A stretch of DNA of 64,000 nt from Streptosporangium carneum (GCF_027922005.1 NZ_BSEV01000009.1:146860-210859), one strand, 5' to 3'; positions 20,903 through 28,147 are shown, counted from the stretch's first letter. Program-made: numbers and translations. Notes: generated from the sequence alone by a model not told the origin.

Positions 20903-21106
20903 TCAGCACGGGTAGGGGCCGGTGGGCTTTATGCAGCCGCCGATGAGCGTCCAGGCGGTGCAGCCCCCGGGGCCGCACACTCGCTGGAACAATGCGCAGA
21001 GGTTGTTGCAGTAACACTCCACGTATGTCGGATCGGCGGCCGCTTCGACGTGCGGAGCCGCCATTGTGAGCATGCGGTCGCCTACGGTTTTGAGCATACG
21101 GATCAT
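20903..21106 (-). CDS. Cys-rich precursor peptide B
   Basis: 67 residues from the ATG at 21106, behind AGAGGG. The leader (MIRMLKTVGDRMLTMAAPHV, then EAAA) ends in AAA before DPTY, matching peptide A at the same positions. The 43-residue core has seven Cys (31, 33, 37, 44, 49, 58, 67), one fewer than A, and CGPGGCTAWTLIGGC. It is the first gene of the cassette. An odd Cys number suggests one free thiol, an intermolecular bond with A, or a heteromer. A longer frame to 21187 exists, but the leader alignment to A fixes this start. Confidence 0.8.
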   Translation of the reverse strand: MIRMLKTVGDRMLTMAAPHVEAAADPTYVECYCNNLCALFQRVCGPGGCTAWTLIGGCIKPTGPYPC

Positions 21107-21163
21107 GGCGCGTCCCTCTGGCTCGTCGGGGCTTTTGGTAAATTTAGCCGCGGGCGACCGGAC

Positions 21164-21178
21164 CATTCCAATGGAATG
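21164..21178. promoter_or_regulatory. palindromic operator candidate at the cassette promoter
   Basis: CATTCC-AAT-GGAATG is a perfect 15-base inverted repeat covering the predicted transcription start, seven bases downstream of the -10 box. That position fits a repressor site. Confidence 0.45.
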
Positions 21179-21182
21179 CTGC

Positions 21183-21211
21183 CACATATAGACGTTTTAC
21201 TGCCAAAGTAA
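21183..21211 (-). promoter_or_regulatory. promoter of the Cys-rich peptide cassette
   Basis: On the minus strand TTACTT (21206-21211) and TATGTG (21183-21188) are separated by 17 bases, in an AT-richer patch just upstream of peptide B. The predicted start is near 21176, giving a leader of about 70 bases. Confidence 0.45.
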
Positions 21212-21330
21212 GAGGGCGCAGAAGTGCGGCGGCGCGGTGGCCCGAGGTCCGCTTGGAGTGCCGGCGGAGTCCTCCGGCCCGGTCTCGCCAAGGGGCGGGC
21301 ATCGCGCCGGGGAAGGCGAAGGGGAGGCGT

Positions 21331-22488
21331 TCAGGTGAGGGCCGCGGCGGTGAGTGTGAATCCCGCGGCGAGCAGCGTGAGCGACGCGGCTCCTGACACG
21401 CTCAGCCCGACCGCCCCCAGGACGCCGGACAGTGAGATCGCCAGGTAGAGCGCCGACTGGTAGAGCGAGGTGACCATCGACCGTGCGCCGGGGGAGGCGA
21501 GGGCGATGATCCGGTGCTGCTGCGGGGTGGTGACCATGAAGGAGAACAGGGCGCTGACCGCCACCGCGGGCGCCGCCGCCGCGAGCGGCTCCCGGAACGC
21601 GGGCAGTGCGAGGAACACGGCGGTGAGAGCCAGGGTGGCGACGAGGACCACCTTGCGGGGCCCGTGCCGGTCGGTGAGGTGACCGGCCACGAGGTTCCCG
21701 ACGGTGCCCGCCACCCCGAACACCAGCAGCAGGATCGCCGCACGGTTCCCGTCGCCCGAGACGGCCGGGGCGTAGACGGCGGTGATGTAGGTGTACGGGA
21801 TGTAGATCCCGGTGAACACCACCACGGTGGTGGCCAGCACCGTGAGGATCCGCCGGTCGGCGAGCGGGGCCAGGCGGCGGCGCAGCCCTGTGGCGACGTC
21901 CTGTCGCAGGTGCGGCAGTCGGAGCGCGACGGGCGGAACGACCGCCACCGCGAGCGCGGTGACGAGCCACATCGTCGTCCGCCAGCCCAGCGCCGCCCCG
22001 ACGGCGGTGCCCAGCGGCGCTCCGAGGGCCAGTGAGGTCGTGATTCCGAGCATGACGATCGAGATCGCCCGTCCACGGTGCCTTTCTCCCGCGAGCGTGG
22101 CCGCGGTGGCGCTCGCGCTCGCGGTGTAGAGCGCCGCGCCTCCCGCGGCGATGACCCGTGAGGCCAGCACCGGCCCGTAGGCCGGTGCGAGGGCCGTCGC
22201 CGCGTTGCCCGCGGCGAACAACGTCAGTGCCGTGAGCAGGACGGCGCGTCTGGACCAGCCCGCGGTCAGCGTCGCGAGGAGCGGCGCCAGCACCGCGTAG
22301 GCGATCGAGAACACGGTGACGAGCTGGCCCGCGGCCGCGACGTCGACGTCCAGCGAGTCGGCGATCTCGGGCAGCAGCCCGGCGACGACGAAGGCGTCCG
22401 TCCCTACCGCGAAGGTCCCGAAGGCCAGGACCGTGACATGGGGACGCCAGCGCGTGCCGGTCCCGGCCGGAGGGGTTTCGAGAGTCAT
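21331..22488 (-). CDS. MFS exporter, DHA1-like drug efflux type
   Basis: 385 residues with about twelve membrane segments. The first helix block FAVGTDAFVVAGLLPEIA and the segment RVIAAGGAALYTASASATAA after helix four resemble the AraJ/Cmx branch of the major facilitator family, which exports drugs and sugars by proton antiport. The ATG at 22488 has AAGGA seven bases upstream; a frame to 22512 would run into the operator. It is divergent from an ArsR-type gene, with two inverted repeats between them, so it is probably controlled by that regulator. Substrate unknown. Confidence 0.88.
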   Translation of the reverse strand: MTLETPPAGTGTRWRPHVTVLAFGTFAVGTDAFVVAGLLPEIADSLDVDVAAAGQLVTVFSIAYAVLAPLLATLTAGWSRRAVLLTALTLFAAGNAATALAPAYGPVLASRVIAAGGAALYTASASATAATLAGERHRGRAISIVMLGITTSLALGAPLGTAVGAALGWRTTMWLVTALAVAVVPPVALRLPHLRQDVATGLRRRLAPLADRRILTVLATTVVVFTGIYIPYTYITAVYAPAVSGDGNRAAILLLVFGVAGTVGNLVAGHLTDRHGPRKVVLVATLALTAVFLALPAFREPLAAAAPAVAVSALFSFMVTTPQQHRIIALASPGARSMVTSLYQSALYLAISLSGVLGAVGLSVSGAASLTLLAAGFTLTAAALT

Positions 22489-22498
22489 CAGGACATCC

Positions 22499-22536
22499 TT
22501 TACGATTGACATCGTAAATTACGATGGCGATCGTAA
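22499..22536. promoter_or_regulatory. double operator between the MFS and ArsR genes
   Basis: Two adjacent inverted repeats share the same half-site: TTTACGAT-TGAC-ATCGTAAA (22499-22518) and TTACGAT-GGCG-ATCGTAA (22519-22536). A further half-site ATCGTAA lies at 22553-22559. This is a strong candidate binding site for the divergent ArsR-type protein. Confidence 0.75.
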
Positions 22537-22585
22537 TACATGTTCGACGAGTATCGTAAGAGCGGTGCGCGTCGAAGGGGTGGGG

Positions 22586-22957
22586 ATGAACGGACAGGAC
22601 TACTGGCTGCCGCAGCCCGACCTCGACGGCATCGACGTCGGGACGGTCCTGCAGGCCCTGGCCGACCCGGTCAGGCTCCAGATCGTGCGGGCCCTCGACG
22701 CCGCGGGGGAGTCCACGTGCACCGCGCTCGACGTGCCGGTCAAGGCCTCCACGGTCTCCCATCACATGCGCAGCCTGCGTGAGAGCGGCGTGGTCTCGAC
22801 CCGGCTGGTCGGCAACGCCCGGCCGAGCCGGCTGCGCCGCGACGACCTCGAACGACGTTTCCCCGGTCTTCTCGCCTCGATCCTGAGCGCGACGCCGCCG
22901 TCGCGGGACGGTGGCGACTCGCCGGCCGGAGGTCCTGACCCGAAGCCCGCCCTTTGA
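22586..22957 (+). CDS. ArsR family winged-helix regulator
   Basis: 123 residues from the ATG at 22586. The helix-turn-helix block is LADPVRLQIVRAL, then VKASTVSHHMRSLRESGVV and a wing with TRLVGNARPSRLRRDDL. The metal-binding ELCVCDL motif of classic ArsR proteins is absent and only one Cys is present, so it probably senses an organic ligand or another signal. It is divergent from the MFS exporter and likely represses it through the ATCGTAA repeats. Confidence 0.85.
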   Translation: MNGQDYWLPQPDLDGIDVGTVLQALADPVRLQIVRALDAAGESTCTALDVPVKASTVSHHMRSLRESGVVSTRLVGNARPSRLRRDDLERRFPGLLASILSATPPSRDGGDSPAGGPDPKPAL

Positions 22958-22966
22958 GGTTTTCTG

Positions 22967-22979
22967 GCGGATAATCCGC
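22967..22979. promoter_or_regulatory. palindrome upstream of the MarR gene
   Basis: GCGGAT-A-ATCCGC is a perfect 13-base inverted repeat about ten bases before the first MarR start codon, a likely autoregulatory site. Confidence 0.5.
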
Positions 22980-22989
22980 TGCGGATCGA

Positions 22990-23496
22990 ATGGTTATGCT
23001 GGTGGACATGACCGCCATGGCCCCCACCAGCACCGCGCCGGACCTGTCGTACCTGCTGGACCACACCAGTCATGCCCTGCGGACCCGGATGGCGGCGGCG
23101 CTCGCCGAGATCGGGCTCACCGCGCGCATGCACTGCGTGTTGGTCCACGCCCTGGAGGAGGAGCGCACCCAGATCCAGCTCGCCGAGATCGGCGACATGG
23201 ACAAGACCACGATGGTGGTGACGGTCGACGCCCTGGAGAAGGCGGGGCTCGCCGAACGCCGTCCCTCGAGCACGGACAGACGGGCCCGGATCATCGCGGT
23301 CACCGAGGAGGGCGCGCGGGTCGCCGGGCGGAGCCAGGAGATCGTCGATCGCGTGCACAGGGAGGCGCTGGCGGCGATGCCCGGCGATGAGCGCGAGATC
23401 TTCCTGAGGGCCATGAACCGCCTGGTGACCGGACACCTCGCGACTCCCGTCGAGAACCCCCAGCCGGTACGGCGGGCGCGCCAGCGGGCGAAATAG
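22990..23496 (+). CDS. MarR family regulator
   Basis: 168 residues from the first ATG; ATGs at 22996 and 23008 are also possible, and a TATGCT hexamer at 22995-23000 would suit a leaderless start at 23008. The winged helix reads QLAEIGDMDKTTMVVTVDAL and the wing has STDRRARIIAVTEEG, the typical DRR-AR motif. MarR dimers sense phenolics, oxidants or drugs. It lies 32 bases after the ArsR-type gene and has its own palindrome. No obvious target besides itself is adjacent. Confidence 0.87.
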   Translation: MVMLVDMTAMAPTSTAPDLSYLLDHTSHALRTRMAAALAEIGLTARMHCVLVHALEEERTQIQLAEIGDMDKTTMVVTVDALEKAGLAERRPSSTDRRARIIAVTEEGARVAGRSQEIVDRVHREALAAMPGDEREIFLRAMNRLVTGHLATPVENPQPVRRARQRAK

Positions 23497-23549
23497 GTCC
23501 GACGAGGATCGTCTGCGACGAAGCCGTCCGCCGACGGCCGAAGGGCCCG

Positions 23550-24944
23550 CTAGAAGACGCGGAAGTGGTGGAAGAGCTCGTAGGAGGCGTCCTCCGCGGC
23601 GAAGGCGCGGGCTTCTGAGCGTTTGACCGCGAGGTAGGCGGATGCGCGCAGGGGACCGAGGGCGTCCATCAGGACGTCGTCGGCCTCCAGGGCGTCCAGC
23701 GCCTCGTCCAGGGAGCGGGGCAGACGGGGGACGCTGCCCTCGGGGAGCGTGTCGGGATCGACGTTGACGGCCTCGCCGGGGTCGAGTCCCCTGCGGATGC
23801 CGTCCAGACCGGCGTGGATGACGGCGCCGAGCGACAGGTAGGGGTTGGCCGAGGAGTCGGAGGGCTTGATCTCCAGGTTCACCGAAGCCTCGGCCGCTCC
23901 TCGCATGGGGGAGCAGATCCGCACCGCGGCCTCCCTGTTGTCCATGCCGTAGCAGGCGTAGGCGCTCGACCACATCCTGGGCGCGAGACGCCTGAAACCG
24001 TTGACCGAACCGCAGGTCAACGCGGTGAGGGCGGGCAGGTGCGCGATGAGGCCGCCGATGAAACGGTAGGCCGTGGTGGACAGGCCGTAGCGGTCGGAGG
24101 GGGCGCTGAACATGTTGGTCCGCAGTTCGGGGTCCCACAGGGAGATGTGCAGGTGCGCGCCGTTGCCCGCCTGGTCGGCGAGCGGCTTCGGGGCGAGGGA
24201 GGCCCACATGGACATGCGGTGGGCGACGCCGCGCACGGTCTCCCGGTAGATGACCTGGTTGTCGGCGGCACGCATGGCCTGGGCGTGGCGGATGGACAAC
24301 TCCTGCTGGCCGTGGCCGAGTTCCGGATGGTAGTGCTCGACCCGCAGGCCCTGCGCCTGCAGGGCGCGGACCAGGCTCATGGCGTAGTCGTGGGCCAGGT
24401 CGAAGCCGGAGGTGGCGTAGCAGAGGCTGTCGTCCACCGGCGCGAGCCTGTCCCGTTCCCCGCCCTGGCCCGGCACGCGGCGGCCGAGGGTGAACTCGGG
24501 CTCGTACGCGGCGACCGCGACGAGTCCCTCGCTCGCGAGGGCGGCGACGGCCTCGCGGAGGAAGGTGCGCGGGCAGGCGGCCCACGGGGAGCCGTCGACC
24601 TCACGCAGATCCGACAGCATGGCCGCCGCGCCCGGGGCATAGGGGAGGGCGACGAACGTGGCCGGATCGGGGACGAGGCGGACCTCGCCGACGGGACCGA
24701 GCCCCTCGACCTCCTGAAGCTGGTCGAGCATGTTCATCGCCATCATCGCCACGGTGTGCCCGATGCCCGAACCGAGTCGTTCCGCCAGCCGGGAACGTGA
24801 GGTGGCCTTGCCACGAATCACGCCGCCGTGGTCGGCGTAGATGAAACGGACGAGCTCGATGCCCTCCGTCTCGGCGCGTTCGAGAACGCGCCGCTCCGCC
24901 GGGTCGAGCGGATGAACCCCGGTGACGCTGTAGCGGTCTGCCAT
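23550..24944 (-). CDS. glutamine synthetase family enzyme (GlnA paralogue)
   Basis: 464 residues from the ATG at 24944, after AGAGAG. Conserved blocks are ELVRFIYADHGGVIRGKA, a metal-binding AAYEPEFTLG, the NGAHLHISLWD loop, and EIKPSDSSANPYLSLGAVIH. The adenylylation-site Tyr block of housekeeping GlnA is not seen. Family members of this size in actinomycetes include gamma-glutamyl-polyamine and gamma-glutamyl-ethanolamine synthetases, so assimilation of an amine is as likely as glutamine synthesis. It is a stand-alone gene, with no amine catabolism genes beside it. Confidence 0.85.
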   Translation of the reverse strand: MADRYSVTGVHPLDPAERRVLERAETEGIELVRFIYADHGGVIRGKATSRSRLAERLGSGIGHTVAMMAMNMLDQLQEVEGLGPVGEVRLVPDPATFVALPYAPGAAAMLSDLREVDGSPWAACPRTFLREAVAALASEGLVAVAAYEPEFTLGRRVPGQGGERDRLAPVDDSLCYATSGFDLAHDYAMSLVRALQAQGLRVEHYHPELGHGQQELSIRHAQAMRAADNQVIYRETVRGVAHRMSMWASLAPKPLADQAGNGAHLHISLWDPELRTNMFSAPSDRYGLSTTAYRFIGGLIAHLPALTALTCGSVNGFRRLAPRMWSSAYACYGMDNREAAVRICSPMRGAAEASVNLEIKPSDSSANPYLSLGAVIHAGLDGIRRGLDPGEAVNVDPDTLPEGSVPRLPRSLDEALDALEADDVLMDALGPLRASAYLAVKRSEARAFAAEDASYELFHHFRVF

Positions 24945-25084
24945 GCTCTCTGCGTAACACGTCCCTGGGGGCAGTGGAAGCACATCGCGTGGCGGCCTGG
25001 CGTCACGAGGGCACACGCTCCTGCGTCAGGCGTGCGGGAGCGCCGGAGAAAAAGGTCGGAGGTGGGGCAAACCCCCACCGGTGG

Positions 25085-25246
25085 TCAGCTCAGCACTCGT
25101 GTGAAGAACAGAGACAGTTGGTCTGCCGCTCTCACGATCCCGTCGAAGACTCCGTTCACCGCGTTCGCCGCATCGGCGGGTCTGGTGAACAGATAAAAGG
25201 CCACGAACGCCACCGCTACGTAGGTGGCGACCTTCTTGACCTGCAT
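25085..25246 (-). CDS. 53-aa membrane peptide
   Basis: A 54-codon gene with an ATG behind GGAGG. The product starts MQVKKVATYVAVAFVAFYLF, a single membrane segment, followed by TRPADAANAVNGVFDGIVRA and an amphipathic tail that ends FFTRVLS. I recall similar small proteins with a helix plus an AANAV-x-GVFDG-like segment as widespread in actinomycetes, with no function known to me. Two 17-base near-identical repeats lie upstream. Confidence 0.7.
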   Translation of the reverse strand: MQVKKVATYVAVAFVAFYLFTRPADAANAVNGVFDGIVRAADQLSLFFTRVLS

Positions 25247-25281
25247 GGGGGCCTCCTGCTGTTCCAGTCCCAGCCGTTATA

Positions 25282-25340
25282 CCCGGATTTTAATGATCTT
25301 TGGCATCTTCGGCCCGAGTGGCTCCCGGATTTTGATGATC
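25282..25340. repeat. pair of 17-bp direct repeats upstream of the 53-aa gene
   Basis: CCCGGATTTTAATGATC (25282-25298) and CCCGGATTTTGATGATC (25324-25340) differ at one base and start 42 bases apart, four helical turns. The first includes part of a minus-strand GGGTATAAC that could be a -10 region of the 53-aa gene. A regulator site is likely but unproven. Confidence 0.5.
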
Positions 25341-25390
25341 ATACCTGTCGCGCGGCGACAATCCATGGCCAGTCGGGGGATTGGCATGGG

Positions 25391-25831
25391 TCACCTCCGC
25401 CATGGTGCGGTGGCGAGGCCGTTCTGTCCAATCCTGAGTGCCAGATATACCGGTAACGCTAGGGGGGACAGCAAGATCGTGAGGACCAGGAGCGGTGCCA
25501 TGGGCAGTGGGTGGATCCCCCGTTCCCGGCTGTCGAGATACATCCAGCGGCCCACGAGCAGGTCCCAGGCGATGATCTGCGCCCACAGGGCGGCGAGCGC
25601 CCGCGGGTCGGCGGTCAGCGCGGTGAGCCCGGCGAGGGTCGGCCGGGTGACCACGGGCCAGAAGTCCGGCAGGAGCGGGACGAGCAGGGTCAGGCACACC
25701 GCGAGCGAGGGCAGCACGATCAGCGGTGACCCGGCGATCCGCCGGGTGCGCGACCAGGTGGGCGCCACGATCATCAGCGCCCAGAACGGCGCCGCGGCCA
25801 GGAAGCTCAGCTGGAACAGCGCCTCGGTCAT
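25391..25831 (-). CDS. ABA4-like (DUF4281) membrane protein
   Basis: 146 residues with four hydrophobic segments. The stretch AWDLLVGRWMYLDSRERG, then HPLPMAPLLVLTILLSPLAL, matches the ABA4-like family, whose plant member takes part in neoxanthin formation; bacterial members have no assigned reaction that I know. Its ATG overlaps the stop of the upstream membrane-protein gene by one base (TGATG), so the two are translated together and are probably controlled by the divergent MerR regulator. Confidence 0.78.
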   Translation of the reverse strand: MTEALFQLSFLAAAPFWALMIVAPTWSRTRRIAGSPLIVLPSLAVCLTLLVPLLPDFWPVVTRPTLAGLTALTADPRALAALWAQIIAWDLLVGRWMYLDSRERGIHPLPMAPLLVLTILLSPLALPVYLALRIGQNGLATAPWRR

Positions 25832-26823
25832 CACGCCTCCAGCGTGGCGGGCTCGGCCTGAGCGGCGGCGACGGGTGTCACGGTCGCGGCGGGCTCCGTG
25901 TCCGCGGCGGTGGCGCGGGTGGCGGGGGAGCGCCGCGACAGCAGGGACAGCAGCGCGGCCGTCGCGACCCCGGCCGCGAGCAGGGCCGTCGCGCCCAGGG
26001 TGAGGGCGTCGGGACGCAGGAGCGGCTGGCCGCGCAACGCCTGCCAGGTCACCAGGGCGACGAGCCCGGCGTAACCGGCTCCGGCGGTGAACACCAGGCG
26101 CAGGCGGACGGCCTGGCTGCGGATCCACTGCGACGCCAGGGCGAGCAGCGGTATGACCTGCAGGGCGTGCATGCCGACGAAGTGCGGGATGCGCAGGTCG
26201 CCGCCGGTGGTGCTCCAGCCGAGCAGGGGCAGGCCGGGGCCGCCGTCGGGCACGCCGACGCTGTGGGCGCCGATGGCGGTGGTCGCGACGTCGGCGAGCT
26301 GAGCGGCGGTCGGCGGGGTCATCAGGTACGCCAGCGCCATGCCGGCCGCGGAGATGACCAGCCCGATGCGGATCGCCCAGGTGGCGGCCGGGTCGGCTTG
26401 GCGCTCCAGTAACACCAGGACCGCCGCGGCGAGGTTGGCGACCATGAGCACCACGATGGTGGTGGCCATGATCGAGTACAGCGAGGCGTCCAGGGCGGTG
26501 GAGACGTTGAAGTGGCTGCGCCGCCCCCGGACGACCTGGCTGATGATCACCACCACCTCGACGACGCTCGCGACCGCCAGTACGGTGCCCAGCCACCACC
26601 CCCAGCGGGGCGCCCGCCGCCGCAGGGACAACAGCCATGCCCACGTCAGTCCGTAGATTGCGAGCGAGACGGTGAACTTCATCGGCTTGGCCCAGATGGG
26701 CATGCCCTCCAGCGTGCGCTGGTCGAGAAGGAGGCCGCCGAGCGAAATGATTGCCAGGACGGCCATGGTCGCGGACATGAGGAGCAGTGGGCGATGCCAG
26801 CGGATCATGAGGGGAACTTTCAT
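25831..26823 (-). CDS. multi-pass membrane protein of unknown function
   Basis: 330 residues with about eight hydrophobic segments and an Ala/Thr-rich cytoplasmic tail. Conserved-looking motifs are IWAKPMKFTVSLAIYGLTWA near the start and DLRIPHFVGMHALQVIPLLA in the middle, with a His-rich membrane segment (PHFVGMHALQ) that might bind heme, metal or quinone; that is speculation. Its start codon touches the left arm of a palindromic operator. It forms a two-gene operon with the ABA4-like gene. Confidence 0.7.
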   Translation of the reverse strand: MKVPLMIRWHRPLLLMSATMAVLAIISLGGLLLDQRTLEGMPIWAKPMKFTVSLAIYGLTWAWLLSLRRRAPRWGWWLGTVLAVASVVEVVVIISQVVRGRRSHFNVSTALDASLYSIMATTIVVLMVANLAAAVLVLLERQADPAATWAIRIGLVISAAGMALAYLMTPPTAAQLADVATTAIGAHSVGVPDGGPGLPLLGWSTTGGDLRIPHFVGMHALQVIPLLALASQWIRSQAVRLRLVFTAGAGYAGLVALVTWQALRGQPLLRPDALTLGATALLAAGVATAALLSLLSRRSPATRATAADTEPAATVTPVAAAQAEPATLEA

Positions 26824-26852
26824 ATAGATAACGGATCTATCTCTTATCTATA
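26823..26852. promoter_or_regulatory. operator between the membrane operon and the MerR gene
   Basis: TATAGATAA (26823-26831) and its complement TTATCTATA (26844-26852) flank a 12-base centre, which itself contains ATCTAT, so an inner repeat with ATAGAT also exists. The AT-rich site between divergent genes suits a MerR-type dimer. Confidence 0.6.
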
Positions 26853-26889
26853 GCTGAACTTTGGGGCCGACCACAACTAGGAGGCTGCT

Positions 26890-27609
26890 GTGCGGATGGC
26901 GGATCTGAGCCGGGTGACGGGTGTCTCCGTCCCGATGATCAAGTTCTATCTGCGGGAGGGATTGCTCCCCAGTGGGGAGCGGACCAGCCCCAACCAGGCG
27001 AGATACGGCCAGGAGCATGTGCGACGGATCATGCTGGTGCGTGCCATGGCCGACTACGCGGGCCTGTCGATCGCCGACATTCGCGAGTTGCTCGGTCATC
27101 TCGACGATCCCGGCCACAGCCTGCACGACCGGCTCGGCTACGCCCAGAAGACCGTCACGCCCAAACGTGAGCCGGGCGAGGGCGAGGAGTGGGCGGAGGC
27201 GCTGCGCAGAGCCGACGAGCTGATCGCCCGGCACGGCTGGCTGCACGATCCCGAGGGGCCCGCGATGCGGACCGTCGCCGGAGTGCTGCTCACCCTTGAG
27301 GGGCTGGGCTACGACGCAGTCCTCTCCCGGCTCGACGAGTACGCGGAGGCGGCGGCCAGGATCGCCGACGCCGACGTCGCCGCCATGGCTGAGGAGTCGA
27401 ACCTGGAGAGGATGGTCGAGGTGGTCGTCGTGGGGACCTCCCTGGGTGACGCGCTGGTCGCCGCGCTGCGCCGGATCGCGCAGGCCAACGCCTCGGCCCG
27501 CCTGCTCGGCGAGGGCTGGGAGAAGGCGGACCGCAAGAACGTCGAGTGGAGGAGGGAGAGTCGGGAAGGCGGCCCCGAGGGCGCTGAGGGGCGCACTGAG
27601 GGGTGCTGA
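26890..27609 (+). CDS. MerR family regulator
   Basis: 239 residues. The GTG at 26890 follows AGGAGG; an ATG at 26896 is an alternative. The N-terminal winged helix reads MADLSRVTGVSVPMIKFYLR, then EGLLPSGERTSPNQARY and GLSIADIRELLGHLD. The C-terminal 150 residues are a helical effector region with no recognised ligand motif and no Cys cluster. The last residues (EGGPEGAEGRTEGC) come from a G-rich tract that continues past the stop. It is divergent from the two membrane proteins it probably controls. Confidence 0.85.
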   Translation: MRMADLSRVTGVSVPMIKFYLREGLLPSGERTSPNQARYGQEHVRRIMLVRAMADYAGLSIADIRELLGHLDDPGHSLHDRLGYAQKTVTPKREPGEGEEWAEALRRADELIARHGWLHDPEGPAMRTVAGVLLTLEGLGYDAVLSRLDEYAEAAARIADADVAAMAEESNLERMVEVVVVGTSLGDALVAALRRIAQANASARLLGEGWEKADRKNVEWRRESREGGPEGAEGRTEGC

Positions 27610-28147
27610 GCGCGTTGGGTGCGTGGGGGCCTGGGGGCGAGGCTGAGGGGGCTTGGCGGGGGACGGGCCCGGGGGCGCTGAGGGGCCCCGCCGGGAGGGG
27701 CGGCCGGGGCTGAGAGAGCGCTCGGCCCGCGGGCTCCACCCGGCTCGCCGTGCTCGGGGTGATGCCGTTCTGACGGGACCTGCGGCGTGTCGCATGCGGG
27801 CGCGACGACCTTGTCTCGCCGGTGTCTCGCCGGAGGCTCCGGCTGCGCGGCTGGAACGGGTCCGAGGCCTCTCCGGCCGCCGCCGTGCGCGATCGTCCCC
27901 CGCGAGGCCTGGGCTGCCCCGAGTGCCTCCGGACGGCGGCCGGGGCGCCGGCCGCGCTCTCTCCGCCGCCCATGACCTGCTTCCCGGTGACCGGGACCGG
28001 TGGGCCGTCGATGGAGGAGCGCCTGTCGCGGTCATATCCCAACGTGCCGACGGGGCTTTTCGTTCCCGTGGAGTAAATCGCCTTAGATGACACTCTCCGT
28101 AGTTATTCGTAAAGCAATAGAGGGCTATATCGGTCAGGCAGTAAGGG
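27610..28147. other. gene-poor GC-rich stretch
   Basis: About 540 bases before the 28148 promoter with no convincing gene. Open frames on both strands are Arg/Pro/Gly-rich. A 34-codon frame at 27971-28075 has no ribosome site. The region starts with a G-rich tract and becomes AT-richer after about 28080. Confidence 0.4.
27625..27662 (+). other. G-quadruplex candidate
   Basis: Four runs of five G (27625-27629, 27633-27637, 27647-27651, 27658-27662) with loops of 3, 9 and 6 bases, 15 bases after the MerR stop codon. It may act as a terminator or processing block. Confidence 0.45.

Noticed and set aside
27971-28075. 34-codon plus-strand frame in the gene-poor stretch
   Set aside because: No ribosome site, no recognisable features; too weak to call.
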